From positions 1 to 56,837 of the forward strand of contig CALWOZ010000014.1 in assembly GCA_944383305.1 (NCBI GenBank): a stretch of 56,837 bases of DNA, given 5' to 3'. The position numbers and the translations under genes are program-made. Below the pieces are notes generated by a model. It had not been told where the DNA came from. It saw only the letters and a list, made by a program, of their open reading frames with translations, and made no database searches. Shown piece by piece: positions 1-8,254 of this stretch. This DNA is from an uncultured Clostridia bacterium. Its GTDB lineage: Bacteria; Bacillota; Clostridia; Lachnospirales; CAG-274. The stretch's first letter is position 1. Each line of letters begins with the position of its first letter.

Positions 1-98
1 AGTTTGTTACTTAAAATTTAATTTTCTACCTTAGGTAGTCTTTTTTGTGATGTCTGTATAAATTGGTGCAGTTCAAATTATGCATATCCTTTATTTTA

Positions 99-337
99 TT
101 ATTTAATCTTTTCACAAACAAAGTGAGCTCGTTTATTTATTACATTACCCTTTTCATCACAAATGCTATGAATTTGATATTCAACTATATTAAATTTATT
201 TTTTATTATTTCTTTAACTTTATCTATATCAAAAAATGATTGAATTGTTCCAAACCTTTAAATGCTATATCAAATTCCATACTATCTATAACACCATTAG
301 AAATAATAAAATCAAATTCTTTATCTTTATATAGTAA
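99..337 (-). pseudogene. Decayed gene fragment, unknown family
   Basis: On the minus strand two adjacent reading frames join into one protein-like stretch: about 36 residues ending LEQFNHFLI-stop, then, after a one-base shift, FFDIDKVKEIIKNKF and on to NKRAHFVCEKIK-stop at 99-101. The mix of charged and hydrophobic residues reads like a real C-terminal half that was broken by a frameshift. No start codon or N-terminal half is visible up to the next gene. I do not recognise the family. It could also be chance open frame in AT-rich DNA, so confidence is moderate to low. Confidence 0.35.
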
Positions 338-506
338 CTAAAATACTAATTATTTTACATATATCTACATTAATATATAATATAAAAAATTATACCATAA
401 AGTTTATCATTTTTAAATATTTTTTATAAATTATTGAATAAATAACTATATTCTGTTAAACTTAACTTAATATTAAATTTTATTATAATATTAAAGAGGT
501 GATTTT

Positions 507-1052
507 ATGGATACTTGTCCTATGTGTAGCTGTCTTATAACTGATGACACTTGTGTTATGTGTGGATATAAGCTTAAAAATAATAATAAACAATATGAAA
601 AAAATAGCAGTGTTTTTGATATATTTAATTTTATAGATGGTAAAGATTCAAGTAATAATAAAAATACTACTACTCATTATAACATAGATACATTAAATAA
701 AATAAAAAATAAAAATTATATGACTAATAAAAATAACAGTTATGAAAAAAATACTTATGAAAAGAATACTTATAAAAAAAATACATACTCACAAGTAAAA
801 TATGACAAAAATTACACACAATTAAGTTTAGAAAATAATAATCATACTACTAATATAGATAAGCCTAATCAAGTTTCACATAGTAAACCTAAAAATATAT
901 TTAATAATAAAATTAAATCTAAAAAGAAATTTAACTTTTTTATAATTATAGCTGTTTTATTACTATTATTATTACAACCAAACCTTATCATTCTTATATT
1001 TATTTTAAGAGGTGTCATATATGGAACAAACAAAGATAAAAATAAGAGGTAA
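507..1052 (+). CDS. Zn-ribbon protein with C-terminal membrane anchor
   Basis: The 181-residue protein starts with a small zinc ribbon of two CxxC pairs (Cys4/Cys7 and Cys16/Cys19), the usual metal-binding knuckle of membrane-tethered zinc-ribbon proteins. Residues about 25-140 are a low-complexity Asn/Lys/Tyr-rich linker with a repeated YEKNT-like unit. A basic patch then precedes one or two hydrophobic segments (about 141-172), so the ribbon is probably cytoplasmic on a tail anchor. An AAAGAGGTG ribosome binding site precedes the ATG. The last 32 bases overlap the next gene, which suggests translational coupling. The family is not recognised beyond the ribbon, and no enzymatic function can be assigned. 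Confidence 0.75.
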   Translation: MDTCPMCSCLITDDTCVMCGYKLKNNNKQYEKNSSVFDIFNFIDGKDSSNNKNTTTHYNIDTLNKIKNKNYMTNKNNSYEKNTYEKNTYKKNTYSQVKYDKNYTQLSLENNNHTTNIDKPNQVSHSKPKNIFNNKIKSKKKFNFFIIIAVLLLLLLQPNLIILIFILRGVIYGTNKDKNKR

Positions 1053-1575
1053 ATATATAAACCTAAGAAACAATTTTTCTAAAAAATATATAAATAATAT
1101 AAGTAAATCTATCTCTAACAAACTATTTAATCTAAAAGAATATAAAAATTCTAAAAATATATTTATATACTTAAGTTTAGATAACGAAATAAATACATCT
1201 TATATAATAAATAAAGCAAAACAAGACAATAAAAATATTTATTGTCCTGTTTTAACTAATAAAAAAAGAGAGATGATTTTTAAAAAATATGTTAATGATA
1301 AATCTCTTATAAAAAATAAATATGGTATTTTAGAACCTTTGTATGAAATAGAAAAAATTAGTGATGAATACACTATTGTCATAGTTCCAGCCATTGTATA
1401 TAATAAAAATAAATACAGGATAGGATATGGTGGAGGATATTATGATTATTTTTTAAAAAATAATACATATATGTCTTCTATTGGTCTTTGTTTTGAACAG
1501 TTTATATGTGATTTTAAAGAAGATATATATGATGAAAAAGTAGATATTCTTATTACTGAAAAAAATATATATTAA
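1021..1575 (+). CDS. 5-formyltetrahydrofolate cyclo-ligase
   Basis: The enzyme converts 5-formyl-THF to 5,10-methenyl-THF with ATP in cytoplasmic one-carbon metabolism. The 184-residue length fits the family. The hallmark substrate/phosphate loop is present near the C-terminal third (RIGYGGGYYDYFL), with the basic N-terminal helix (KIKIRGKYINLRNNF) that opens these proteins. An in-frame GTG lies at 1012, but it falls inside the AAGAGGTG ribosome binding site at 1007-1014. The ATG at 1021, six bases after that site, is the better start. The gene overlaps the 3' end of the zinc-ribbon gene and is the last gene of this short plus-strand unit. Confidence 0.9.
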   Translation: MEQTKIKIRGKYINLRNNFSKKYINNISKSISNKLFNLKEYKNSKNIFIYLSLDNEINTSYIINKAKQDNKNIYCPVLTNKKREMIFKKYVNDKSLIKNKYGILEPLYEIEKISDEYTIVIVPAIVYNKNKYRIGYGGGYYDYFLKNNTYMSSIGLCFEQFICDFKEDIYDEKVDILITEKNIY

Positions 1576-1602
1576 AAACCAAAAATTTAATTTTAATATA
1601 AA

Positions 1603-1632
1603 GCAAAACCACTCATTTAATGGGTGGTTTGC
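1603..1632 (+). terminator. Hairpin after the cyclo-ligase gene
   Basis: AAACCAC pairs with GTGGTTT around an ACTCATTTAATGG-like loop about 30 bases after the stop. It may terminate the upstream gene. Its position beside an IS200 transposase remnant also fits a leftover IS200/IS605 end hairpin, and a related hairpin lies at 56282-56318. Confidence 0.5.
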
Positions 1633-1731
1633 TCAAATTCCATAAGTTTTTTCTTGTTATAAGCCTCTAAAGATGCACTAAATAGTCTAACACTACACTA
1701 CTATTTGTGGATAACATAACACTAGGCTTTT

Positions 1732-1851
1732 TTACCTACTTATTCTGGCTGCACATAAATATTTTTTAAGCTTATTTCTTTCCAATATATCTACATAATA
1801 TCCTCTATACCAAAAATGTCTATTATCATATTTATATTTTAAATTTTCATA
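1732..1851 (-). pseudogene. tnpA: IS200/IS605 TnpA transposase remnant
   Basis: A 39-residue minus-strand frame contains KYDNRHFWYRGYYVDILERN, the highly characteristic NRHFW-RGYYVD block of IS200-type HUH transposases (TnpA). In these proteins the block lies in the C-terminal half, after the catalytic HUH motif. Here neither the HUH region nor the C-terminal helix carrying the catalytic Tyr is preserved: the frame ends in a stop shortly after the block and loses coherence upstream. It is a non-functional scar of an IS200/IS605 insertion. The family assignment rests on the motif alone. Confidence 0.7.
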
Positions 1852-1860
1852 TATATAAAA

Positions 1861-2081
1861 TATGATTAAATTACTTTTATTTTTTTATATCCCTAAATTG
1901 CTATATGCCAAACTTTACAGAGGAAGAAAACAGACTGAAAAGCCATTTCAATACTTTCACACCTTAATTACCTATTAGCAAAAATTGGATGAAAACTGTC
2001 AATAGTGGCACTGAAAGCACCTTTTATCTTGAGCGATACTTTCTTAGCTAGCTTTCATATCTTCCCGATAAACAACAAGTG
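1861..2081. other. Non-coding junction into the higher-GC patch
   Basis: Base composition shifts here from the very AT-rich background to a more balanced one that continues to about 3.73 kb. A plus-strand frame from about 1911 (beginning MPNFTEEENRLKSHFNTF) reads like protein but is cut by a TAA and a TAG. It is probably debris of an incoming element. No intact gene, promoter or repeat is recognised. Confidence 0.3.
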
Positions 2082-2621
2082 CTAATCTTCTAATAAAAAG
2101 TCTTCTTCGTTTACAAGCCCTCGAATAAACTCCTCAAAATTATCTGCTAAAGTAGTAATTTTGTAGTCAAATTCTTGGTCGATATGCACTACTTGGGGTT
2201 CTCCTTGCGATCCACACTCACGATAATCCAAAAAAATCATATCATGCCCAGCACTTGGGCAGTCGCATATAGCTACACCAATATTATCAGGGTACTCCCA
2301 TTGGTCAATCATAAATTGACTTCCTAACTCTCCACATAAAGAATATGTTTTTTCTCTCCCAATGCCAAAAATACCTGTAATTGCGATATGATTATCTGCC
2401 CAACTGGTCGGAGTGTTGGTAGAAAAGCAAGTATTGACAGGAATACCTCCATTGTGTTGCTTCATTAACCAAATATAAGAGTCTGGTAACTTGTATCCTA
2501 GTTCTTGTTCCACACTGGAAATTAATTCATCGGAGGGTGGTTCACTAACATATTCTTCTAGCGCATACGCACTGTCATCCCAAAAGTTCGTAAAATCAAA
2601 ACCTTCAAACATATTTTTCAT
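2082..2621 (-). CDS. SMI1/KNR4 (SUKH) family immunity-type protein
   Basis: The 179-residue protein carries the SMI1/KNR4 core: an acidic helix (PPSDELISSVEQELG), then YKLPDSYIWLMKQHNGG, the family's most recognisable block, and a C-terminal segment ending in DNFEEFIRGL. SUKH-superfamily proteins are commonly immunity proteins that neutralise polymorphic toxins (Rhs, WXG or contact-dependent). Here the role is inferred from family only, because no intact toxin gene is present. A GAGG ribosome binding site precedes the ATG. Base composition is clearly higher in GC than the flanks, as for the DUF4241 gene 365 bases away, which suggests both arrived together by transfer. Confidence 0.8.
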   Translation of the reverse strand: MKNMFEGFDFTNFWDDSAYALEEYVSEPPSDELISSVEQELGYKLPDSYIWLMKQHNGGIPVNTCFSTNTPTSWADNHIAITGIFGIGREKTYSLCGELGSQFMIDQWEYPDNIGVAICDCPSAGHDMIFLDYRECGSQGEPQVVHIDQEFDYKITTLADNFEEFIRGLVNEEDFLLED

Positions 2622-2986
2622 TCCTCCTATTTGTCACTTTCTGGCTTTTGTCACTCCTATGAGAAGGATTTTTCAACAAGTCTGATACTTGTTCAGCCTT
2701 TTTCAGTCACTCTTTTTCTTCCTCTAATAGTTTCATTAAATAATGGCTATTGGGGGGCTGTGGATTTCCTCAGGGATCTGTAAAATCTTCTCTGTGAAAC
2801 TTCCCATAGGTTAATGGTTATCTGTTTTACCTGATATAACGGCAGAAGATTTTGTGTGCTCTAATTGGTCTGCTCTACAAGCTATTCTAGCGTCAGACCT
2901 AACTCCACACGCAAGTCTTTAGACGTTCTTGTATGGATAGTTCAACACTCTCCCTCTTTTTCTACTGGATAAATATTTATGTAAAC
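2622..2986. other. Gap between two immunity-type genes with toxin-like debris
   Basis: There is no intact gene in these 365 bases. On the minus strand, about 2707-2814, a short open stretch reads TYGKFHREDFTDP, then a TGA, then GNPQPPNSHYLMKLL. It looks like a fragment of a secreted toxin or immunity C-terminus but cannot be assigned. Composition matches the flanking foreign genes, not the host. Confidence 0.25.
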
Positions 2987-3730
2987 TTAATCATCGCATT
3001 CTTTTTCAATATCAATAAAATGGATATACACACCACAAACTTTATCCTCTTTATCATAGCCAAAATAACAAGGATAAACTCCATCGCCCCAACCAGAAGC
3101 AAAGATAGGGATATTACAGTCTGTACCTGGTACTGTCCAATTGAGCCAATCGCCACATTCTTGTTGATATTTGGGATTTGTTTTGAAGTTTTCCTCCAAT
3201 AAGTTACAGAACAGGTCGTTATATGGGTCGATGTCTTCTTCTTCACACATTCTTTGTGTCCAATACTTTTTGAACACCTCTTGAGTTTTAATATCTGCGA
3301 TACAACCCATTCCGGCGTCCACAAAAAATCCAAAAAATTCGTCTTCTTCAATTTCTTCGTCCAAGTTCTCGTTGCCCACCATTCCCATCTCATAACGGAC
3401 TGGCTTTTTGTTGCTAATGGAAACCTTCACACAGGCATAGCGATCCCCATAGTTTTCGCTAAGCATTACACAAATAGTCACTGGGTAGGTCCCGACAGGT
3501 ATCGTCTGAATGTATGGAAGCGCTTCCTCCAACTCTACTAGCGGGTCACAGGCCAAAATTGTTCCTGTAGGGAAATGGACTGCACCAATGTCTAGTACAT
3601 CTACATCTGCACTTCCAATTTTCTTCTCTGTGAAATAAGCGTCTAAGTCGATTTTACAAACCAGATTTTTCTTTACTGTTTCATATTTTTCCAACCATTC
3701 TTTTGTCGGCATAGATATACTCCTTTTCAT
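2987..3730 (-). CDS. DUF4241 domain protein, probable immunity protein
   Basis: The 247-residue protein matches the DUF4241 pattern as I know it: an N-terminal FPTGTILACDPLVELEE segment, a central beta-rich part with IPVGTYPVTICV, the FFVDAGMGCIAD block, and a C-terminal GDGVYPCYFGYDKEDKVCGV segment. DUF4241 proteins are often found beside SUKH and other immunity proteins of polymorphic toxin systems; that role is family context, not proven. The protein is rich in Asp/Glu. No signal peptide or membrane segment is visible, so it is likely cytoplasmic. GC content is well above the surrounding DNA. The ribosome binding site is AAGGAG before the ATG. Confidence 0.8.
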   Translation of the reverse strand: MKRSISMPTKEWLEKYETVKKNLVCKIDLDAYFTEKKIGSADVDVLDIGAVHFPTGTILACDPLVELEEALPYIQTIPVGTYPVTICVMLSENYGDRYACVKVSISNKKPVRYEMGMVGNENLDEEIEEDEFFGFFVDAGMGCIADIKTQEVFKKYWTQRMCEEEDIDPYNDLFCNLLEENFKTNPKYQQECGDWLNWTVPGTDCNIPIFASGWGDGVYPCYFGYDKEDKVCGVYIHFIDIEKECDD

Positions 3731-3847
3731 TTACTTAACACTATATTAATTCCAATTTATAACTTTCTTTCTTCCATTATATCACAATTACAATAATGTG
3801 TAAATATAGAGAGTTTTACTAGCTAATTTGCTACATTTTAGATATAC

Positions 3848-3901
3848 GATACAGAGCATTTAGGTAGTTCATCGATGGATATCACCTTAAAAATAGAATG
3901 A
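3848..3901 (+). pseudogene. Tyrosine recombinase (phage-type integrase) C-terminal scrap
   Basis: A plus-strand fragment reads DTEHLGSSSMDITLKIE-stop. It closely resembles the LGHSSxxxTLxxY segment just before the catalytic Tyr of XerC/phage-type integrases. The conserved His is Ser here and the Tyr is lost at a TGA. The fragment sits at the right edge of the higher-GC immunity patch, as expected for a decayed mobile element. It is short, so moderate confidence only. Confidence 0.45.
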
Positions 3902-4063
3902 ACGTCCAAAAATGAATACCTGGGCTTGTGAATATCGTAAAGAGAATAGTTTTCAGTTTATGGTTTATGCCTATTGGGCGTACAATCAATTTTTGGGGAT
4001 ACTTTAAAAACACTATTCCTATTATTTTTCTTTGATAATGTGGTAATTTTATAAATTCCCACG

Positions 4064-4123
4064 AATTAAAACAAAAAGTAAGTTTATAAATTTTATCTTT
4101 AAAAATAAAGTCATAGCTTAATT
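4064..4123 (+). repeat. 60-bp dispersed repeat, copy a
   Basis: This copy begins AATTAAAACAAAAAGTAAG and ends TCATAGCTTAATT, so its ends are short inverted repeats (AATTAA/TTAATT). Matching copies occur at 15171, 28161, 36629 (degenerate), 40436 (opposite strand), 46157 (partial), 46261 and 46387. This copy lies directly beyond the terminator of the cotH-like gene. Confidence 0.8.
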
Positions 4124-4136
4124 GATAGAATCAAAA

Positions 4137-4160
4137 AGCTAATACTATATAGTATTAGCT
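4137..4160 (-). terminator. Terminator of the cotH operon
   Basis: AGCTAATACT pairs with AGTATTAGCT just after the cotH-like stop codon. On the minus strand it is followed by a short T run. This is a typical rho-independent terminator for the cotH-DUF4956-VTC unit. Confidence 0.85.
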
Positions 4161-4166
4161 TTTGTT

Positions 4167-6056
4167 TTATACTTTAAAATTTTTTCTTTTATATAATATT
4201 ACATATATTAATGCTAATATTAAAACTACAAAATACACTATAATTTGTAATACTGTTTTGTATGATATTTTGTTTTGGACACCCATATTATTTTTCATCA
4301 TAAATCTATTATTTGTATTTATATTATTATCATTATTTGTTGGTATATTTTTATTTGTATTAAATGTATTATTAGTGTTGTTTGTATTATTTGTATTATT
4401 TATCTCATTAGAATTATCTGTATTATTTGTATTAATTGTATCTTTATTTTGATTATTATGTATATTGTTTATATTTGTATCTCTATTTGTATTACGATTT
4501 TCTCCATTTCTTTCATTGCCACCTAAAGCATTAATATTTAACTCTGTTTCTAAATCTCCATATTCTTGTGATGGTTGTTCTCCGATTAATTGTAAGTATA
4601 TACTTTTTGCTCTATCCTCTCCATATATTAATAAATTTTTTATTCCTTCTTCATATTCTTCTATTGTATAAAATGCTGTCTTGTCATTAGCAACATAATC
4701 ATATATTAAGTCATTTAATGTATTTATTGTCTCTTCAAAAATACCATTATTAATATAATTCTCAACTATTTCATTCAAATAAGAATGATATAATTCTTTA
4801 TATTCTTCTATTTCTAAAAGCTTAGCTATTAATGGAGAATTTTCCATTGTATCTGTAACTGGAGCATCTATTGGAAAGTTTATAACCCTTTCTCCACTAC
4901 TCATTTGGAATGTACCAAAAGAAAGATTAAAATCCCACGGAAGTATTTGAAAAACTCCATTTTCTTCGTATAAATAGTAATTATGTTTCATACTACTAGC
5001 ATAGCTATCTAAATTAACTAAAAATGTATTTACTGCAAAATATCTTAAAACTTCCTCAATATCTACATATTTTTCTATGTGTTCTCCTTCATTTAATGCT
5101 TTAACCATTTTTATATAATTGTTTTTGTCCACATCTGTTAAGCCTTTTGTCACAACACTATCAAATATTTTAGAATAACTTGAAATGTTATCATCTATAT
5201 AAATTAGGGCTGTTTCTGAACTACTTCTTCCTCCAACCATTTCCATTCTTTCTGGTATTTGCTGTGTATTTTCCATATTTGGTGGTTCACCTGTTTGTTG
5301 TTGTTCACTTTCTATGGTCGGCAGTTCGCCCATTTGTTGTGGTCTATTTTCCATATTTGGTGGTTCACCCATTTGTTGTGGTCTATTTTCCATATTTGGT
5401 GGTTCACCACCACCTCTACCATCAGCGCCCATTTCATCACTTTCTGGTTTATAAAGATTTCCATAATCTTTTCCATAGTATCTTTCTAAATAATCTTCTT
5501 CTAGTGTTTCAATTGCTAAATATAGCCCCCAATCTTCATTATTTATCTTTATGTTAGAAAAAGCATAAGCTGGAGAATTAACGCCCATAAAATCCATCAT
5601 TTCATATGACATATATTCTTTTAAATATGTGCTATCTCCTATCATATTATTTAATACCATTTTTTCTAATCCATATAGATTTTGGTCTGTTATATATTCA
5701 GAAAAGTTAACCTTAAAACTAAATCTATCTGTTTCATCGCTAGATGCTACTTGTTGTAAACTTGAATTTCCCTTAGCTCTTATTCCAACATTTTCTATTA
5801 TTGTATCATTTATTGTTATGTTAACTGGAACATATTGTTCTTCAATTGCATTTTCTATTAAATTATTAAAATTTTCATCTGAAATTTCAATATTTATTTC
5901 CATAACACTATCTTTATCAAAAACTTTTTCCACATACTCTGGGACTTCTAATGTTTCTGGTGTAAATTTATTATAAAGATATATACCTATACAAGCTACT
6001 AATGCAACTACTGCTAAAAAATATGCCAAAGTATTCATATATTTTTCTTTTATCAA
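4167..6056 (-). CDS. Membrane-anchored CotH-family protein kinase
   Basis: CotH proteins are atypical kinases that phosphorylate spore-coat or surface proteins. This one has an N-terminal membrane segment (about residues 8-27), then the CotH fold from about 45 to 500. The fold includes the RAKGNSS block, KINNEDWGLYLAIE, and the metal-binding ILPWDFNLSFG motif (compare the family's PWDYDLSFG). A Pro/Gln repeat (GEPPNMENRPQQM, about three units) interrupts the fold near 215-265. An Asn/Thr low-complexity stalk (about 535-605) leads to a second membrane segment at the C-terminus. I place the start at the TTG at 6054-6056, eight bases after AAAGGTGG; the GTG codons further up lie in that site. 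It is the last gene of a unit with a DUF4956 and a VTC-domain protein. Confidence 0.85.
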   Translation of the reverse strand: MIKEKYMNTLAYFLAVVALVACIGIYLYNKFTPETLEVPEYVEKVFDKDSVMEINIEISDENFNNLIENAIEEQYVPVNITINDTIIENVGIRAKGNSSLQQVASSDETDRFSFKVNFSEYITDQNLYGLEKMVLNNMIGDSTYLKEYMSYEMMDFMGVNSPAYAFSNIKINNEDWGLYLAIETLEEDYLERYYGKDYGNLYKPESDEMGADGRGGGEPPNMENRPQQMGEPPNMENRPQQMGELPTIESEQQQTGEPPNMENTQQIPERMEMVGGRSSSETALIYIDDNISSYSKIFDSVVTKGLTDVDKNNYIKMVKALNEGEHIEKYVDIEEVLRYFAVNTFLVNLDSYASSMKHNYYLYEENGVFQILPWDFNLSFGTFQMSSGERVINFPIDAPVTDTMENSPLIAKLLEIEEYKELYHSYLNEIVENYINNGIFEETINTLNDLIYDYVANDKTAFYTIEEYEEGIKNLLIYGEDRAKSIYLQLIGEQPSQEYGDLETELNINALGGNERNGENRNTNRDTNINNIHNNQNKDTINTNNTDNSNEINNTNNTNNTNNTFNTNKNIPTNNDNNINTNNRFMMKNNMGVQNKISYKTVLQIIVYFVVLILALIYVILYKRKNFKV

Positions 6057-6083
6057 AATAAACACCACCTTTCTAAAATATTT

Positions 6084-6755
6084 TTATCCCATATAATCTC
6101 CGTTATAACTAACTAATACTGCATTTTTAACCCCTTCTAAACTAGATATTATATTTACAAATTCAGTAGACATATTATTAAGTCTTATTTCAATAGAAAA
6201 TTCTATACCATTTACAGAAACTGTTTTAGATTTTACAATATATTTTTTACATTTTTCTTTAACATAGCTTAATACACGATTTTCAACTTCGTCACCTTCT
6301 AAGTTTACAACTAATATATAAGGATTGTCTTTTGTATCTTTGTTTACAAATAAAATTAAAATTATACCTATAAAAATACTACCTATAATAGCAAGTGGTA
6401 AAAGCCCAGCTCCTAAAACTATACCTGCTGCTATAGACCAAAATAAAAACGCAATATCTAATGGTTCTTTTATAGCACTTCTAAACCTAACAATTGATAA
6501 TGCACCAACCATACCAAGTGATAATATTACATTAGACGTAACAGCTAAAATAATAAGTGTAGTTATAAGCGTTAATGCTAATAAAGACACACAAAAACTA
6601 TTTGAATACATAACTCCCTTAAATGTCTTTTTATATATAGCCATAATAAAAATACCTATTACAAATGAAAGCACTAATGCTAAAAGTGTATCTGTTATAG
6701 AAAAAGTTGTAGTTGCTTCTAAAAAGCTTGATTTAAAAATATCCTGAAATGTCAT
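6084..6755 (-). CDS. DUF4956 integral membrane protein
   Basis: The 223-residue protein has three to four membrane helices in its first about 140 residues, including TLLALVLSFVIGIFIMAIY and VSLLALTLITTLIILAV. These flank the conserved cytoplasmic motif LGMVGALSIVRFRSAIKEP typical of DUF4956. A soluble alpha/beta tail follows (about 150-223). DUF4956 genes are very often found with VTC-domain and CotH genes, as here, which points to a shared surface or polyphosphate-related process, although the biochemical role is not established. The gene lies 17 bases after the VTC gene, and TAAAGGAGG precedes the ATG. Confidence 0.9.
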   Translation of the reverse strand: MTFQDIFKSSFLEATTTFSITDTLLALVLSFVIGIFIMAIYKKTFKGVMYSNSFCVSLLALTLITTLIILAVTSNVILSLGMVGALSIVRFRSAIKEPLDIAFLFWSIAAGIVLGAGLLPLAIIGSIFIGIILILFVNKDTKDNPYILVVNLEGDEVENRVLSYVKEKCKKYIVKSKTVSVNGIEFSIEIRLNNMSTEFVNIISSLEGVKNAVLVSYNGDYMG

Positions 6756-6772
6756 TTATATTTCCTCCTTTA

Positions 6773-7453
6773 TTATCCATACATACGACAAAGCGCATAT
6801 TTTGAAATAGATGTTTTACTTCTTTCGCCTAATTGGATTAAATTTAAAATAAACTCTGGCAAAAATTCATCATATTTTACCTCAAGTACAATATAGTCTT
6901 TATTTATGGGACTTATTGTACAAAGTTCTTTATTAAAAATATCGTTAGATACTATTCCTGTTCTTAAATTTTTATCAAATGTTATTCTTACGTTTCCTAT
7001 TTTATATATATAAGCCTCCCTTTCATAATCTACAATAGTCTTAGGCTTTAAAAATTCCGTTTTCATTTTAATATATAAATCTTGAAAAAGTTGTTTTTGA
7101 GATTTTATTAAAAACTCTATGTCATTATTTATAATTTTTAAAACTTCATCTTTTGTTATAGGTTCGCTTATTTTTTTACATAAGCCATTTATTTTTGATT
7201 TCTTTTCTAGCCTTATAAAGCTATCATCATCATTATAAAGTCTTATTCTAAATTTATCTCTTTTGTTAAGTCCTAAAAGTTTCTCTTCCAAAACTTTATT
7301 GTTAAAGTTATCAAAATAAATACTTCTTATTTTATATTCAAAAGAATCTTTATATACATTTTTATCTAATGTTAAAAAGTTTGATATTTTAGACCTTATT
7401 ATTAAATAGTCTTGATAATTTATATAGTGCTTAAGCTCACTTCTAAAGTCCAT
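6773..7453 (-). CDS. VTC-domain polyphosphate polymerase-like protein
   Basis: The VTC domain builds polyphosphate from ATP within a tunnel of basic residues. The 226 residues here are essentially one such domain: RSELKHYI at the start, the YKIRSIYFDN strand, RDKFRIRLYN (basic tunnel strand), IRLEKKSKINGLCKK, YEREAYI, VRITFDKNLRTGI, and the acidic VLEVKYDEFLPEFI near the end. The alternating R/K and E residues match the catalytic strands of the family. It is the first gene of the VTC-DUF4956-CotH unit, with a strong TAGGAGGTGG site, and is transcribed away from the two-component genes at 7584. Whether it makes polyphosphate or modifies another substrate is not known. Confidence 0.85.
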   Translation of the reverse strand: MDFRSELKHYINYQDYLIIRSKISNFLTLDKNVYKDSFEYKIRSIYFDNFNNKVLEEKLLGLNKRDKFRIRLYNDDDSFIRLEKKSKINGLCKKISEPITKDEVLKIINNDIEFLIKSQKQLFQDLYIKMKTEFLKPKTIVDYEREAYIYKIGNVRITFDKNLRTGIVSNDIFNKELCTISPINKDYIVLEVKYDEFLPEFILNLIQLGERSKTSISKYALCRMYG

Positions 7454-7498
7454 ATAACCACCTCCTACAATATAATATAAATTATAATTCTTAAAATT

Positions 7499-7517
7499 AT
7501 CTTAAATTTTTTAAGAT
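7499..7517. promoter_or_regulatory. Inverted repeat between divergent cotH-operon and two-component genes
   Basis: ATCTTAAA and TTTAAGAT form a near-perfect inverted repeat with further TTAAAAT-type half sites on both sides, in the 130-base divergent promoter region. This is a plausible binding site for the adjacent OmpR-type regulator; this is inference from position and symmetry. Confidence 0.4.
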
Positions 7518-7583
7518 TATTTTAAAATTTTTTGATATAATTAAATTATAATTTTATTTTTTAAAATTTTAAGAGGTGATAAA

Positions 7584-8252
7584 ATGCGAATTTTATTAGT
7601 AGAAGATGAAAAAAATTTATCTCAAGCTATTGAATATATATTAAAAAAAAATAAATACATAGTAGATGCTGTATTTAATGGTGAAGATGGCTTAGATTAT
7701 GCCTTATCAAATATATATGACTTAATAATTTTAGATATAATGATGCCAAAGTTAGATGGAATACAAGTTTTAAAAAGTATTAGACAAGAAAAAATATCTA
7801 CACCTGTTTTATTTTTAACTGCTAAAAGTACATTAGAAGATAAAGTTATAGGTTTAGATACTGGTGCTGATGATTATTTGACTAAACCTTTTGAAATAGA
7901 CGAACTTTTAGCAAGAATTAGGGCTATGTTAAGAAGAAAAGGTGAATTATTAGAAGATAATATTACATTTAAAGACATAAAGCTAAACAATTCTAATTAC
8001 ACCTTATATTGTGATAAAAATTCTGTTCAGCTTCCACTTAAAGAATTTAACATAATGAAAATATTTATTAATAATCCTCAAAATGTTATAACAAAAGAAT
8101 ACTTAATAGAAAAAGTTTGGGGCTTTGATAGTGACACAGACTATAATAATGTTGAGGTATATATATCTTTTTTAAGAAAAAAGTTATTAACTATTGGTTC
8201 TAAAGTTGAAATTAAAACTGCTAGAGGTGTTGGATATTATATGGAGGGCTAA
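7584..8252 (+). CDS. OmpR/PhoB-type response regulator
   Basis: A 222-residue DNA-binding response regulator. The receiver domain (1-about 115) has the acidic pair Glu7/Asp8, phospho-acceptor Asp51 in LIILDIMMPKLDG, the FLTAK Thr/Lys switch and DDYLTKPFEIDELLARI. The C-terminal winged helix (about 128-222) ends with the typical NNVEVYISFLRKKL and KTARGVGYYME. The gene is followed after two bases by its kinase and is divergent from the VTC-DUF4956-CotH unit, so regulation of that unit is likely but inferred. AAGAGGTGAT precedes the ATG. Confidence 0.95.
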   Translation: MRILLVEDEKNLSQAIEYILKKNKYIVDAVFNGEDGLDYALSNIYDLIILDIMMPKLDGIQVLKSIRQEKISTPVLFLTAKSTLEDKVIGLDTGADDYLTKPFEIDELLARIRAMLRRKGELLEDNITFKDIKLNNSNYTLYCDKNSVQLPLKEFNIMKIFINNPQNVITKEYLIEKVWGFDSDTDYNNVEVYISFLRKKLLTIGSKVEIKTARGVGYYMEG

Positions 8253-8254
8253 TT

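Noticed and set aside
2977..3393. Alternative frame within the DUF4241 gene
   Set aside because: Composition and family motifs support the frame 2987-3730; the other frame is a shadow with no ribosome binding site.
5180..5557. Open frame opposite the cotH repeat region
   Set aside because: It is the reverse frame of the Pro/Gln repeat segment of the CotH-family protein; no ribosome binding site, repetitive composition.
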